DNA of 64,000 nt from JACVRW01 sp963716215 (lineage in GTDB: Bacteria > Actinomycetota > Thermoleophilia > Solirubrobacterales > Thermoleophilaceae): positions 3,534,001 through 3,598,000 of the forward strand of contig OY970298.1 of the NCBI GenBank assembly GCA_963716215.1, written 5' to 3'. The notes under the pieces were generated by a model. That model did not search any database. It worked only from the letters and a program-made list of their open reading frames with translations, and had not been told where the DNA came from. Position 1 is the stretch's first letter. Every line of letters begins with the position of its first letter. This document shows, piece by piece, positions 34,676-42,253 of the stretch. The position numbers were made by a program, and so were the translations under genes.

Positions 34676-36785
34676 TTTGACCCCGAAGAGCGCCGACGCG
34701 GGCGACGACGGCGCGGTGGCCCGGCGCGAGGCGCCCGTCGTGATCGACGCGCGCGCCGCGGCGCGGCGGGAGATCGGCGGCGTGGAGCGCGTGACCAAGG
34801 AGATGGCGGCCCGCCTGCCCCAGCTGCGGCCCGACCGCTACGCCGTGCTGATGCCGCCCGGCGCGTTCGCCTACCGCGCCGGTCATCTGTGGGAGCAGGC
34901 CCTGCTGCCCGTGGCCGTACGCCGCGCGCGGGTGCTCTACTGCCCCGCAAACCTCGCCCCAGCGGCCTCGCTGCGGACCGTCGTCGTGATCCACGACCTG
35001 GCCGCGCTGCACCACCCGGAGTGGTACTCGCCGCCGTACGCGTCCTATCAACGCTGGATCCTCCCCCTGCTGGCCCGGCGCGCGCGGCGCGTGATCGCCC
35101 CGTCGGAGTTCTCGCGCGACGAGCTGGCCGCGGGGCTCGAGATCGATCGCGAGCGCATCTCGGTCGTGCCGAACGGCGTGGACCCGGTCTTCTCGCCCAC
35201 TACGGACGCCGAACCCGTGCGCCACGCCTACGGACTCGAGCGTCCCTACGTGCTGGTGGTCGGCACCCGGATCGCGCGCAAGAACGTCGCGGCGCTGGCC
35301 GCCGCCGGCGAGAAGCTGCGCGAGCTCGGCATCGACCTGGTGTCGGCCGGCTCCGGGCGCACCTACATGCGCGCCGGCGAGGCACCGCCGATGCGAACGC
35401 TCGGGTACGTCTCGGAGGAGCACCTCCCAGGCCTGTACGCCGGGGCGCTGGCCCTGGCGATGCCGTCGCTCTACGAGGGGTTCGGCCTGCCCGTGCTCGA
35501 GGCGATGGCGAGCGGCACCCCGGTCGTGGCCGCCAATCGCACCGCGCTGCCGGAGACGTGCGGGGACGCCGCGCTGCTGATCGACCCGACCGACCACGCC
35601 GCGCTGGCGGACGCGCTCACCCTGGCGGCCACAGACGACGGCGTGCGGGAGCGGCTGATCGGGGCGGGCCTGCAGCGGGCGGCCCACTTCACCTGGGACC
35701 GCAGCGCGCGGCTCACCGACGCCGTGATCGGCGAGGTCCTCGAGCGCGACGAGCCGATCACCGTGCCCAGGGCGGGCGCCGCCAACGGATCCTCAAAGGC
35801 GACCGGCGTCGCCGTGTCGACGGTGATCGTCAACCATGAGCGGCGCGACCTGCTGCGCCGCTGCCTGCAATCGCTCGACCGTGCGCTGGAAGGCGTGGAC
35901 GCCGAGACCGAGGTGATCGTCGTGGACAACGGGTCCGGCGACGGCTCGGTGGACCTCGTGCGCGAGGAGTTCCCGGACGTGCGAGTAGTGGCGCTAGAGC
36001 GCAACGAGGGCTTCGCAGGGGGCATCTCGCGCGGCATCGGCGCCGCGCGCGGCGAGTGGATCGCCGTGTTCAACAACGACACGACGGTGGAGCCCGACGC
36101 CGTGGCTCTAATGCTCGAGGCGGGCCGCTCCCACCCGCGGGTGGGCTCCGTGAGCGCGCAGATGCGCTTCGCCGACCGGCGCGGCGTGCTCAACTCGGCC
36201 GGGCTGGAGCTCGATCGCCTCGGGGTGGCGGCCGACCGGCTGGTCGGCACGCAGGTGAGCGAGATCAGCGAGACCGAGCCGTACGAGGTGTTCGGCGCCA
36301 CCGGCGGCGCCGCGCTGTTCCGGCGGCAGATGCTGCACGAGGTGGGCGGCTTCGACCAGAGCTTCTTCGCGTTCTTCGAGGACGCCGACCTCGCCTGGCG
36401 AGCCCAGGCGCACGACTGGCGCGCCCTTTACACACCGGGCGCGGTGGTCTACCACCACCACTCCGCCACCGCCCAGCACGGCTCTCCGGCCAAGCTCTAC
36501 CTCGTCGGGCGCAACCGGGTGCGCACGCTCGCCAAGAACGCCGGCATCGGGATGCTGTTGATCAACGGCCCCTGGATGCTGGCTTACGACTCCGCGTACG
36601 TCATGTATGCGTGTGCGAGCGGCAGGACGCTCGCACCCATCCGCGGACGCGTGCAGGGACTGCGGGAGTGGCGGACCTACCGCCGCAGCGGGGCGCCGCA
36701 CCGCCGTCCGCTGCGGCTGCGGCGCCCGCTCGGGTTCCGCCGGGCGCTGCGGCGGCACCGGGGATACACCGACAAGCCGGACTAG
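34611..36785 (+). CDS. Bifunctional glycosyltransferase: GT4 domain fused to a GT2 (WbbL/rhamnosyltransferase-like) domain
   Basis: Of 724 residues, about 40-385 form a GT4 enzyme (GGVERVTKEMAARLP, VIHDLAALHHPEWY, VLVVGTRIARKNVAAL and the E-x7-E block SLYEGFGLPVLEAMASGTPV). From about 400 a GT2 enzyme begins (STVIVNHERRDLLRRCL, DNGSGDGSVDLV, FNNDTTVEPDAV, GATGGAALFRRQML, FFAFFEDADLAWRAQ). The second half looks like WbbL-type rhamnosyltransferases. Two transferases in one chain would add successive sugars. The ATG at 34611 overlaps the polymerase gene by 65 bases; a GTG at 34715 is an alternative start that still precedes the first conserved strand. The TAG stop shares a CTAG with the convergent TPR gene. 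Confidence 0.88.
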   Translation: MRFPDSGLASARATCVSISHADLTPKSADAGDDGAVARREAPVVIDARAAARREIGGVERVTKEMAARLPQLRPDRYAVLMPPGAFAYRAGHLWEQALLPVAVRRARVLYCPANLAPAASLRTVVVIHDLAALHHPEWYSPPYASYQRWILPLLARRARRVIAPSEFSRDELAAGLEIDRERISVVPNGVDPVFSPTTDAEPVRHAYGLERPYVLVVGTRIARKNVAALAAAGEKLRELGIDLVSAGSGRTYMRAGEAPPMRTLGYVSEEHLPGLYAGALALAMPSLYEGFGLPVLEAMASGTPVVAANRTALPETCGDAALLIDPTDHAALADALTLAATDDGVRERLIGAGLQRAAHFTWDRSARLTDAVIGEVLERDEPITVPRAGAANGSSKATGVAVSTVIVNHERRDLLRRCLQSLDRALEGVDAETEVIVVDNGSGDGSVDLVREEFPDVRVVALERNEGFAGGISRGIGAARGEWIAVFNNDTTVEPDAVALMLEAGRSHPRVGSVSAQMRFADRRGVLNSAGLELDRLGVAADRLVGTQVSEISETEPYEVFGATGGAALFRRQMLHEVGGFDQSFFAFFEDADLAWRAQAHDWRALYTPGAVVYHHHSATAQHGSPAKLYLVGRNRVRTLAKNAGIGMLLINGPWMLAYDSAYVMYACASGRTLAPIRGRVQGLREWRTYRRSGAPHRRPLRLRRPLGFRRALRRHRGYTDKPD

Positions 36786-37195
36786 CGGAGCGAGTCCCCG
36801 AGCCAGGGGTTCAGGTGCTGCACCTTGCTCTTGGCGTCGTTGGCGAGCGCCGTGTTGGGCGCCACCAGGTACAGCAGGGTCCATGCCTGCACGTTCTCGG
36901 GCTCTTTCGCCACCGCGCGACGAGCAAGGGGGTAGGCCTCGTCCCGGCGGCCGGCGTAGAACAGCAGCAGCCCCTCGTCCAGCAGCGGAGACAGGTCGGG
37001 ATTGCGCGTATCGGCACGGCGTAGGAGCTTCCGGGCCGCGTCGATCTTGCTCGCCCCGACACGGCCGTGCCGAGCGCCGTCGATCGTGGGGGCCGCGTCC
37101 GCCTGGAGATCCACCGCGCGCAGGCTGAAAGCCAGCCATGCCAACACCACGACTGCCGACGCGACGAGCGCGGCGCGAATCAGGTTCACACCCAC
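36782..37195 (-). CDS. Membrane-anchored TPR-like small protein (module B)
   Basis: The 137-residue protein has an N-terminal helix (LIRAALVASAVVVLAWLAFSL) and a TPR-like stretch (LLDEGLLLFYAGRRDEAYPL and RRAVAKEPENVQAWTLLYL), matching the copy at 32593-33033. The start is a GTG at 37195, 8 bases from a TAGACT box. It is divergent from the polymerase at 37235 with 39 bases between the starts, repeating the module A arrangement. Its TAG stop overlaps the stop of the convergent GT4-GT2 gene inside one CTAG. A role as an extracytoplasmic partner of the neighbouring polymerase is inferred from the conserved pairing only. Confidence 0.75.
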   Translation of the reverse strand: MGVNLIRAALVASAVVVLAWLAFSLRAVDLQADAAPTIDGARHGRVGASKIDAARKLLRRADTRNPDLSPLLDEGLLLFYAGRRDEAYPLARRAVAKEPENVQAWTLLYLVAPNTALANDAKSKVQHLNPWLGDSLR

Positions 37196-37203
37196 TGGCT
37201 CCG

Positions 37204-37209
37204 AGTCTA
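37204..37209 (-). promoter_or_regulatory. -10 box TAGACT for TPR protein 36782-37195
   Basis: TANNNT box with an 8-base gap to the GTG at 37195. Confidence 0.5.
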
Positions 37210-37221
37210 GGCAGCCTGCTC

Positions 37222-37227
37222 TACTGT
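37222..37227 (+). promoter_or_regulatory. -10 box TACTGT for polymerase 37235-38740
   Basis: TANNNT box with a 7-base gap to the ATG at 37235. It argues for this start rather than the GTG at 37226, which lies within the box. Confidence 0.5.
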
Positions 37228-37234
37228 GGCGCCG

Positions 37235-38740
37235 ATGCGGAGGTGGCTCCTCGCCGTCGGCGCCACGGTCGTGATCTGCGGCCCGACCGCGATGGCTTTT
37301 TTCTCGGGTGGGTTCTTCGATCGGCCCCGACTGATCGCCGCGCTGGCGGTCTGGGTGCTGGTCGTTGTGGTGGGTCTCACCGCCGTCGTCCCGGTGCCGC
37401 GCTCCACCCCCAGCCGCGTCGCACTCGCGGCTCTGTTGCTGCTCTGCGCCTGGACCGCCGCGTCGGTCGCGTGGGCGCCAATCGGCGGACGCGCCCAGGA
37501 CGACCTCCAGCGCCTGCTGCTCTACCTCGGCTTCTTCTTCTGCGCGCTGGCACTGCTGCGCGGCCCGGGGCCGCGGCGCTGGCTCGAGCCGGTGATGGTG
37601 CTGGGGGCGCTGGTGGCGGTGGGGTTCGCGCTCTCAGAGCGGCTACTCCCGGGCCTCGGGGACCTCGATCGCAGCCTGTCCGCCACGGGCCGCCTCGAGC
37701 AGCCGCTGTCGTACTGGAACGCCCTCGGGCTGTTCGCTGCCATGGGGCTGCTGCTGGCGATCCGGATCGCCGGCGACCCCGGGCGCGTGCGCGGCCTGCG
37801 CGCCGCCGCGGCCGCCGCCGGCGTGCCGCTCGGGCTCGGCGTCTATCTGACGTTTGCGCGTGGCGCTCTAGCGGCCGTGGCAGTCGGCGTCGTCGTCCTG
37901 CTCGCGCTGGCCCCCGCCGCCCGGGCGCAGTTGCGCAGCATCGTCGCCGTCCTCACCGCATCCGCGGCGGCGGCCTTCTTCGCCACCCGCTTCTCGGGCG
38001 TCAAGGAGCTCGACCTCCGCGAACAGGCAGATGCCGGCGACGGCGCTCTGATGCTGGTCATCCTGGTGCTGCTCGCGCTCGTCGCCGCCGCGATCGTCGC
38101 CTACCGGCCCCGGCGCCGGATCCCCCTGCCGAGCCTCCCGTTCTCCCGTCCCGCGGCCGTTCTCACGGTGGCGGGCGTGCTGTTCCTGGCCGGGGTCGTG
38201 GTCATCGCGGTCTTCGAGGGGACCCCGGAGGGCACCTCGCCGGCGCGGGGGGCCGACCCGGCGAGGCTGGGGTCGATCGACACCAACCGCTACCGCTACT
38301 GGGACGTCGCGCTCGAGACCTGGGCCGACCATCCCGTGATCGGGATCGGGTCCGGCGGCTTCATCGCCGAATGGCTCCAGGAGCGCGACCGCCTCGACAC
38401 TTCTGGAGACGCTCATTCGCTGTACCTCGAGACGCTGGCCGAGCTCGGGGTGGTCGGCTTTGCGCTGCTGCTGGCGTTCATCGCGGCGGTGGTCGTTGCG
38501 GTCGTGCGTCTCCACCGGCAGGCTCCGGCGGTCGGGGCCGGCCCCGCCGCGGTGCTGGCGGCCTTCGCGGTGCACGCCGGCCTGGACTGGGACTGGGAGA
38601 TGCCCGCACTGACCTTGACCGCGCTGCTCGCGGCCGCGGCGACGCTCACGTGGAGCGAGGAGGCCTCGCTCCACCCCCAAGATGCAGGCCGTGCGGTCCC
38701 GGTCGACACTCAGCGCCGCGACCCGCTGACGTTCGCCTGA
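37235..38740 (+). CDS. O-antigen polymerase/ligase-like membrane protein (Wzy_C type, module B)
   Basis: The protein of about 501 residues has around eleven helices and the same landmarks as the module A polymerase: QPLSYWNALGLFAAMGL, LTFARGALAAV, DTNRYRYWDVALETWADHP and GDAHSLYLETLAELGVVGF. It should polymerise or ligate undecaprenyl-linked glycan at the outer leaflet. I chose the ATG at 37235 over the GTG at 37226 because a TACTGT box at 37222-37227 lies 7 bases before the ATG, the spacing seen at many starts in this window. It is divergent from its TPR partner at 37195. The LPXTG-type protein gene follows after 40 bases. Confidence 0.87.
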   Translation: MRRWLLAVGATVVICGPTAMAFFSGGFFDRPRLIAALAVWVLVVVVGLTAVVPVPRSTPSRVALAALLLLCAWTAASVAWAPIGGRAQDDLQRLLLYLGFFFCALALLRGPGPRRWLEPVMVLGALVAVGFALSERLLPGLGDLDRSLSATGRLEQPLSYWNALGLFAAMGLLLAIRIAGDPGRVRGLRAAAAAAGVPLGLGVYLTFARGALAAVAVGVVVLLALAPAARAQLRSIVAVLTASAAAAFFATRFSGVKELDLREQADAGDGALMLVILVLLALVAAAIVAYRPRRRIPLPSLPFSRPAAVLTVAGVLFLAGVVVIAVFEGTPEGTSPARGADPARLGSIDTNRYRYWDVALETWADHPVIGIGSGGFIAEWLQERDRLDTSGDAHSLYLETLAELGVVGFALLLAFIAAVVVAVVRLHRQAPAVGAGPAAVLAAFAVHAGLDWDWEMPALTLTALLAAAATLTWSEEASLHPQDAGRAVPVDTQRRDPLTFA

Positions 38741-38759
38741 CGTGGCGCCGGGCCTGAGC

Positions 38760-38774
38760 CGATCTGCTACCAAT
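38760..38774 (+). promoter_or_regulatory. 15-base promoter-like motif, copy 2 (CGATCTGCTACCAAT)
   Basis: It lies 6 bases before the ATG of the LPXTG-type gene, downstream of the module B polymerase, and mirrors the copy at 34579-34593 downstream of the module A polymerase. Confidence 0.45.
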
Positions 38775-38780
38775 CTCCGA

Positions 38781-39143
38781 ATGTTCACGACACTGCGAGG
38801 GTTGATCCTCGTACTCGCCGTGGCCCTGGTGGTCGCCCCGTCGGCGCTGGCGCAGAGCGCCGGTGACGACCAGTACGTCGACCCGCTCCAGCAGGAGGCT
38901 GGCGGGGGCGGAGGCGGGGGCAACGACCAGAACGACACGAGTGGGAGCCAGGACGAGCCCACTCAGTCCGAGCCGGACTCGACCACCGACCTCGCCACCG
39001 ACGACACCGCGGTCGCCGGCCAGGAGACGGCGTCCGAGGACGACGGCTCCGCGCTGCCCCACACCGGGCTGCCGCTGGCGGGGCTGGTTCTGAGCGGGGC
39101 TCTGCTGCTCGCAGGCGGCACCGCGCTCAGGCGACGTGCCTGA
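38781..39143 (+). CDS. Small secreted protein with LPXTG-type cell-wall sorting signal
   Basis: The 120-residue product starts with a signal peptide (LRGLILVLAVALVVAPSALA, cleavage likely after ALA-Q). The middle is acidic and low-complexity, with a run of seven glycines and many Asp/Gln/Thr/Ser residues. The end has LPHTG, a hydrophobic helix (LPLAGLVLSGALLLAGG) and an RRRA tail, a textbook sortase substrate. It would be bound to peptidoglycan by a sortase not present in this window. There is no folded domain to suggest activity; it may be a spacer or glycan-carrying wall protein. The ATG at 38781 is preceded by the motif TACCAAT. The end overlaps a possible GTG start of the next gene by 8 bases. 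Confidence 0.82.
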   Translation: MFTTLRGLILVLAVALVVAPSALAQSAGDDQYVDPLQQEAGGGGGGGNDQNDTSGSQDEPTQSEPDSTTDLATDDTAVAGQETASEDDGSALPHTGLPLAGLVLSGALLLAGGTALRRRA

Positions 39144-40317
39144 CGGGCACGTCGGCAGCGAGCAAACGCCTCTCGCGACAGGCCTCGACGCCGACCAGCC
39201 CTTCGGCATGCGGTCGGCGATCGTGCACGACTGGTTTCAGGGCTTCCACGGCGCCGAGCGCACCGTGGACGCGATGCTGGACCTGTTCGACCGCGACCCC
39301 GACATCCTGACCTTCCAGGCCGCGCGCGAGCTGCTGCCCGACCGCCTCGCCGCCGCGATCGTGCGCGAGTCCCGTCTCAGCAAGCTCCCGGGCGTGCGCC
39401 AGCGCGGCCACGATCCCGGGCGCTGGCGCTGGCTGCTGCCGTACATGCCGCGCTACTTCGAGCACCTCGACATGCGCGGCTACGAGTTGGTGGTGAGCTC
39501 GTCGCACGCCTGCGCGGCCGGGGTGCGCACGGCGCCCGAGGCCCTGCACGTCTGCTACTGCCACACGCCGATGCGCTACGTCTGGATGGCCGACACCGAA
39601 CGCGACCGGGTGAGCGGCATCAAGGGCGCAGCGCTGCGAGCGTTTCGCGGTCGGCTGCGCCGCTTCGAGCGGCGCGCGTCCGAGCGACCGGACGTCTACG
39701 TGGCCAACTCCACGGCCGTGGCGGACCGCATCGCGCGCTTCTACGGGCGCGAGGCGACCGTGGTGCCGCCGCCGGTGGCCGTGACCGACTTCCCGCGCGA
39801 CGTCGAGCGCGATCGGACCCACTTCCTCTGGGTGCACCGGCTGGTCGCGTACAAGCGCCCGTTGGAGGTGATCGAGGCGTTCCGCGAGCTTGGGGACCTA
39901 CGGCTCACGATGGTCGGGGTGGGGCCGCTCGAGGCACAGCTGCGCGACACGCTGCCGCCCAACGTCGAGCTGCTCGGCTGGACGCCGCGCGACGAGCTGA
40001 CGCGCCTGTTCGCCGGCGCCGGCGGGTTCATCCACGTCGGCGAGGAGGACTTCGGGATCTCGATGGTCGAGGCGCTCGCCGCCGGCGCGCCGGTCGTGGC
40101 CGCAGACCGCGGTGGCGCGCGCGACATCGTCCGTCCCGGCCGCGACGGAATGCTGGTGCCGAACGCCGCCGATCCCGCTCAGATCCGCCGCGCGGTGCGC
40201 GAGGTCGTGGCCCGCGACTGGGACGCGGACGAGCTGCGACTCAGGGCGGACCATTTCTCCGAGCAGCGTTTCCGGGAGCGCCTGGGCGAGCTCATGCGCG
40301 CGAACGGCGCGCGCTAG
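39136..40317 (+). CDS. GT4 glycosyltransferase, WbaZ-like
   Basis: The enzyme reads AIVHDWFQGFHGAERTVDAM, the hallmark CYCHTPMRYVWM, then VDNST-like YVANSTAVADRI, FLWVHRLVAYKRPLEVI and the E-x7-E block GEEDFGISMVEALAAGAPV. This is the WbaZ-like branch of GT4, typified by mannosyltransferases of O-antigen clusters. The GTG at 39136 overlaps the previous gene by 8 bases and gives 393 residues. An ATG at 39208 would start right before the first conserved strand (369 residues) and is equally likely on domain grounds. A close relative is at 52937-54010. The stop shares a CTAG with the convergent methyltransferase. Confidence 0.88.
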   Translation: MPDGHVGSEQTPLATGLDADQPFGMRSAIVHDWFQGFHGAERTVDAMLDLFDRDPDILTFQAARELLPDRLAAAIVRESRLSKLPGVRQRGHDPGRWRWLLPYMPRYFEHLDMRGYELVVSSSHACAAGVRTAPEALHVCYCHTPMRYVWMADTERDRVSGIKGAALRAFRGRLRRFERRASERPDVYVANSTAVADRIARFYGREATVVPPPVAVTDFPRDVERDRTHFLWVHRLVAYKRPLEVIEAFRELGDLRLTMVGVGPLEAQLRDTLPPNVELLGWTPRDELTRLFAGAGGFIHVGEEDFGISMVEALAAGAPVVAADRGGARDIVRPGRDGMLVPNAADPAQIRRAVREVVARDWDADELRLRADHFSEQRFRERLGELMRANGAR

Positions 40318-41063
40318 CCCTTCCGGGCGGCCAGCCACACGTGGTAGCTGGGGGCGAACGCGACGTTCGCGGCCACCAACCGGATCGCCTCCCACCCGAA
40401 CTGGCGCAACCGGTCGCTGTACGGGCGCGTCGGCTCGAAGAAGCGCCTGGTGTCCGGCATGCCCGCCGCAGCGCACCAGCGGCGCAGCTTGCGCACGCTG
40501 ATGCCGTTCTCGATCCAGCCCTTGTCCCTGGAGACGCCGCGAGCGTCGGGCGACAGCAAATGCAGCAGGGACGGCTCTCCGAACAGCGCGACGCCGCCAG
40601 GCTCGAGGTGGCGCCCGACGCGCCCTACGACGGCGGCGGGGTCGTCGACGTGGTGCAGGGCGTCGAACATGAGCACCGCGTCGAACCGCTCGCCGAGGTC
40701 GAGCGAGTCCATGTCGGCGGTACGGAACTCGGCGTCGCTGTTCCAGCGCTGCGCGTGGAGGCGGCCGATCTCCACGTTCGCGGGCGCGATGTCCACGCCG
40801 GTCGCCCGGTAGCCCGCTTCCGCGAACAGCAGCGTCGACCAGCCGGTCCCAGACCCGATGTCGAGCACATGCGCACCCGGCGCGACGCCGAGCTCGCGGA
40901 ACGCATGGTGGATCGTCGCCCACTTCAGCCACCAGACGGCGGGCCACTGGATGCCGAACGGCTTGACGCGCTCGGAGCTGCCCTCGCGCGTCAGGGCCGC
41001 CAGCGACTTCTGGGCGTTTTCGATCTCGCCGAGCTTGTTCGCCTCGAGGCCCGTTTCGCTCAT
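40314..41063 (-). CDS. Class I SAM-dependent methyltransferase
   Basis: The 249-residue protein has motif I VLDIGSGTGWSTLLF (about 65-79), TGVDIAPANVEIG, FRTADMDSLDLGERFDAV, LMFDALHHVDDPAAVV and PGGVALFGEPSLL. The C-terminal part (FEPTRPYSDRLRQFGWEAI) is a substrate cap. The ATG overlaps the stop of the pyruvyltransferase gene as ATGA, and a TAGGCT box at 41073-41078 lies 9 bases upstream, so it can be expressed from the operon or from its own start. It ends the operon that runs from 44647 to 40314. A sugar O-methyltransferase role is likely from context but not provable. Confidence 0.85.
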   Translation of the reverse strand: MSETGLEANKLGEIENAQKSLAALTREGSSERVKPFGIQWPAVWWLKWATIHHAFRELGVAPGAHVLDIGSGTGWSTLLFAEAGYRATGVDIAPANVEIGRLHAQRWNSDAEFRTADMDSLDLGERFDAVLMFDALHHVDDPAAVVGRVGRHLEPGGVALFGEPSLLHLLSPDARGVSRDKGWIENGISVRKLRRWCAAAGMPDTRRFFEPTRPYSDRLRQFGWEAIRLVAANVAFAPSYHVWLAARKG

Positions 41064-42253
41064 CGGCCCGCAAGCCTAGAGCCGGCGGCCGCGTCCAGCG
41101 TCAGGTCCACCGCACGTCGCGCGCTGGCACGCAGGGCGGGCAGCCGTGCTCCGATCTCGTCCCGCAGCGCGTCGGCATCGGCGAGCGCCGCGCCCAGGAT
41201 GGAGGCGAGGCGGGCGGATTCGAGCCCGGACGTCGGGAGCACCCAGCGCTCCATCCCAAGCCGTGCCAGCACGCCGTCCGTCTTCGGGAGGTACGCGAGC
41301 GCCACGATGGGCGTGCCGGCGCACAGAGCCAGGATCCCGGAGTGGAGCCGGGACGCCACGACGAGGTCAAGGCGGCCGTAGAAGGCGGACACCTGCTCGT
41401 CGGTCGCGTCGCCGAGGTCGACGAAGCGCGCCTGTAGGCCGGCCTCGAGCAGGGCGGCGGACAGCCGCTGCCCCTCCTTCACGTCGTCGTCGCCGGCGTG
41501 GGCCGAAACCTGGGAGATCACGGCGATCGGCCGGGGCGCCGCGCCGAACGCTGCCACCAAACCGTCGCGCAGCGCGTCGGCGTAGCGCCGCTGGCCCGCC
41601 GCGTCCACCCCCGGCAGGGCGCTCATGACCGTGACGCCCACTGTTCCGCGCGGCACCTCCGGCGCGCCGGGGGGCGCCGCACCGGGCTCGACCGCGAAGG
41701 CGACGTCGTCGCAAAGCTCCGCGTTGACGCCCATCGACCTGCAGACCGACACCGACAGCTCCTCCCGGGCGATCACGAGCCGAGCGCGGAGCAGCTCGCG
41801 CGCCACGATCGACCTCCAGGCGGACGACCGGAACGGGCCGATCGACTGGCTGAACATGACCATGGGCACGCCCACACTGCGCGCCGCACGCAGCGGGAGC
41901 AGGCGCCGCAGGGTGTTCAGGCGAGCCGTGCGGCTGCCGTCGTCGTAGAGGTAGCCGCCGCCGGCCGACACGCAGACGTCGGCCCACCGGAAGGGCCCGA
42001 GCGAGCGGGGGTGGATCAGGTCGCGGCCCATGCGGCCGAGGATGGTCAGCTTCGACGGACCGCCGTCGGCCGCCGGCCAGATCGGTGCGAGCGGCTCGAG
42101 GCGCTGCACGGCGTAGCGGTCGCCGTCGCGGGGGTCGTCCGACATCACCTTCACCTCGCAGCCACGCTCTCCGAACAGCCGCACCATCTGGGTGACGATC
42201 ATCCCGTCGCCGCGATTGCGAGCGGAGTAGGCATTGACGATCAGGACGTTCAT
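41060..42253 (-). CDS. Polysaccharide pyruvyltransferase family protein
   Basis: The 397-residue protein begins VLIVNAYSARNRGDGMIV, the glycine-rich first strand typical of the PS_pyruv_trans family, then SAGGGYLYDDGS, VMFSQSIGPF and a late VVASRLHSGILALCAGTPIV block with the conserved histidine. Members (CsaB, WcaK-like) put ketal pyruvate on sugars of wall polymers from phosphoenolpyruvate; some relatives only look alike. Pyruvylated wall glycans can anchor S-layer proteins. It is joined by ATGA overlaps to the flippase upstream and the methyltransferase downstream, so it likely decorates the same repeat unit. Confidence 0.85.
   Translation of the reverse strand: MNVLIVNAYSARNRGDGMIVTQMVRLFGERGCEVKVMSDDPRDGDRYAVQRLEPLAPIWPAADGGPSKLTILGRMGRDLIHPRSLGPFRWADVCVSAGGGYLYDDGSRTARLNTLRRLLPLRAARSVGVPMVMFSQSIGPFRSSAWRSIVARELLRARLVIAREELSVSVCRSMGVNAELCDDVAFAVEPGAAPPGAPEVPRGTVGVTVMSALPGVDAAGQRRYADALRDGLVAAFGAAPRPIAVISQVSAHAGDDDVKEGQRLSAALLEAGLQARFVDLGDATDEQVSAFYGRLDLVVASRLHSGILALCAGTPIVALAYLPKTDGVLARLGMERWVLPTSGLESARLASILGAALADADALRDEIGARLPALRASARRAVDLTLDAAAGSRLAGR
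41073..41078 (-). promoter_or_regulatory. Internal -10 box TAGGCT for methyltransferase 40314-41063
   Basis: TANNNT box inside the end of the pyruvyltransferase gene, 9 bases before the ATG at 41063. The gene could have an extra promoter inside the operon. Confidence 0.35.
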
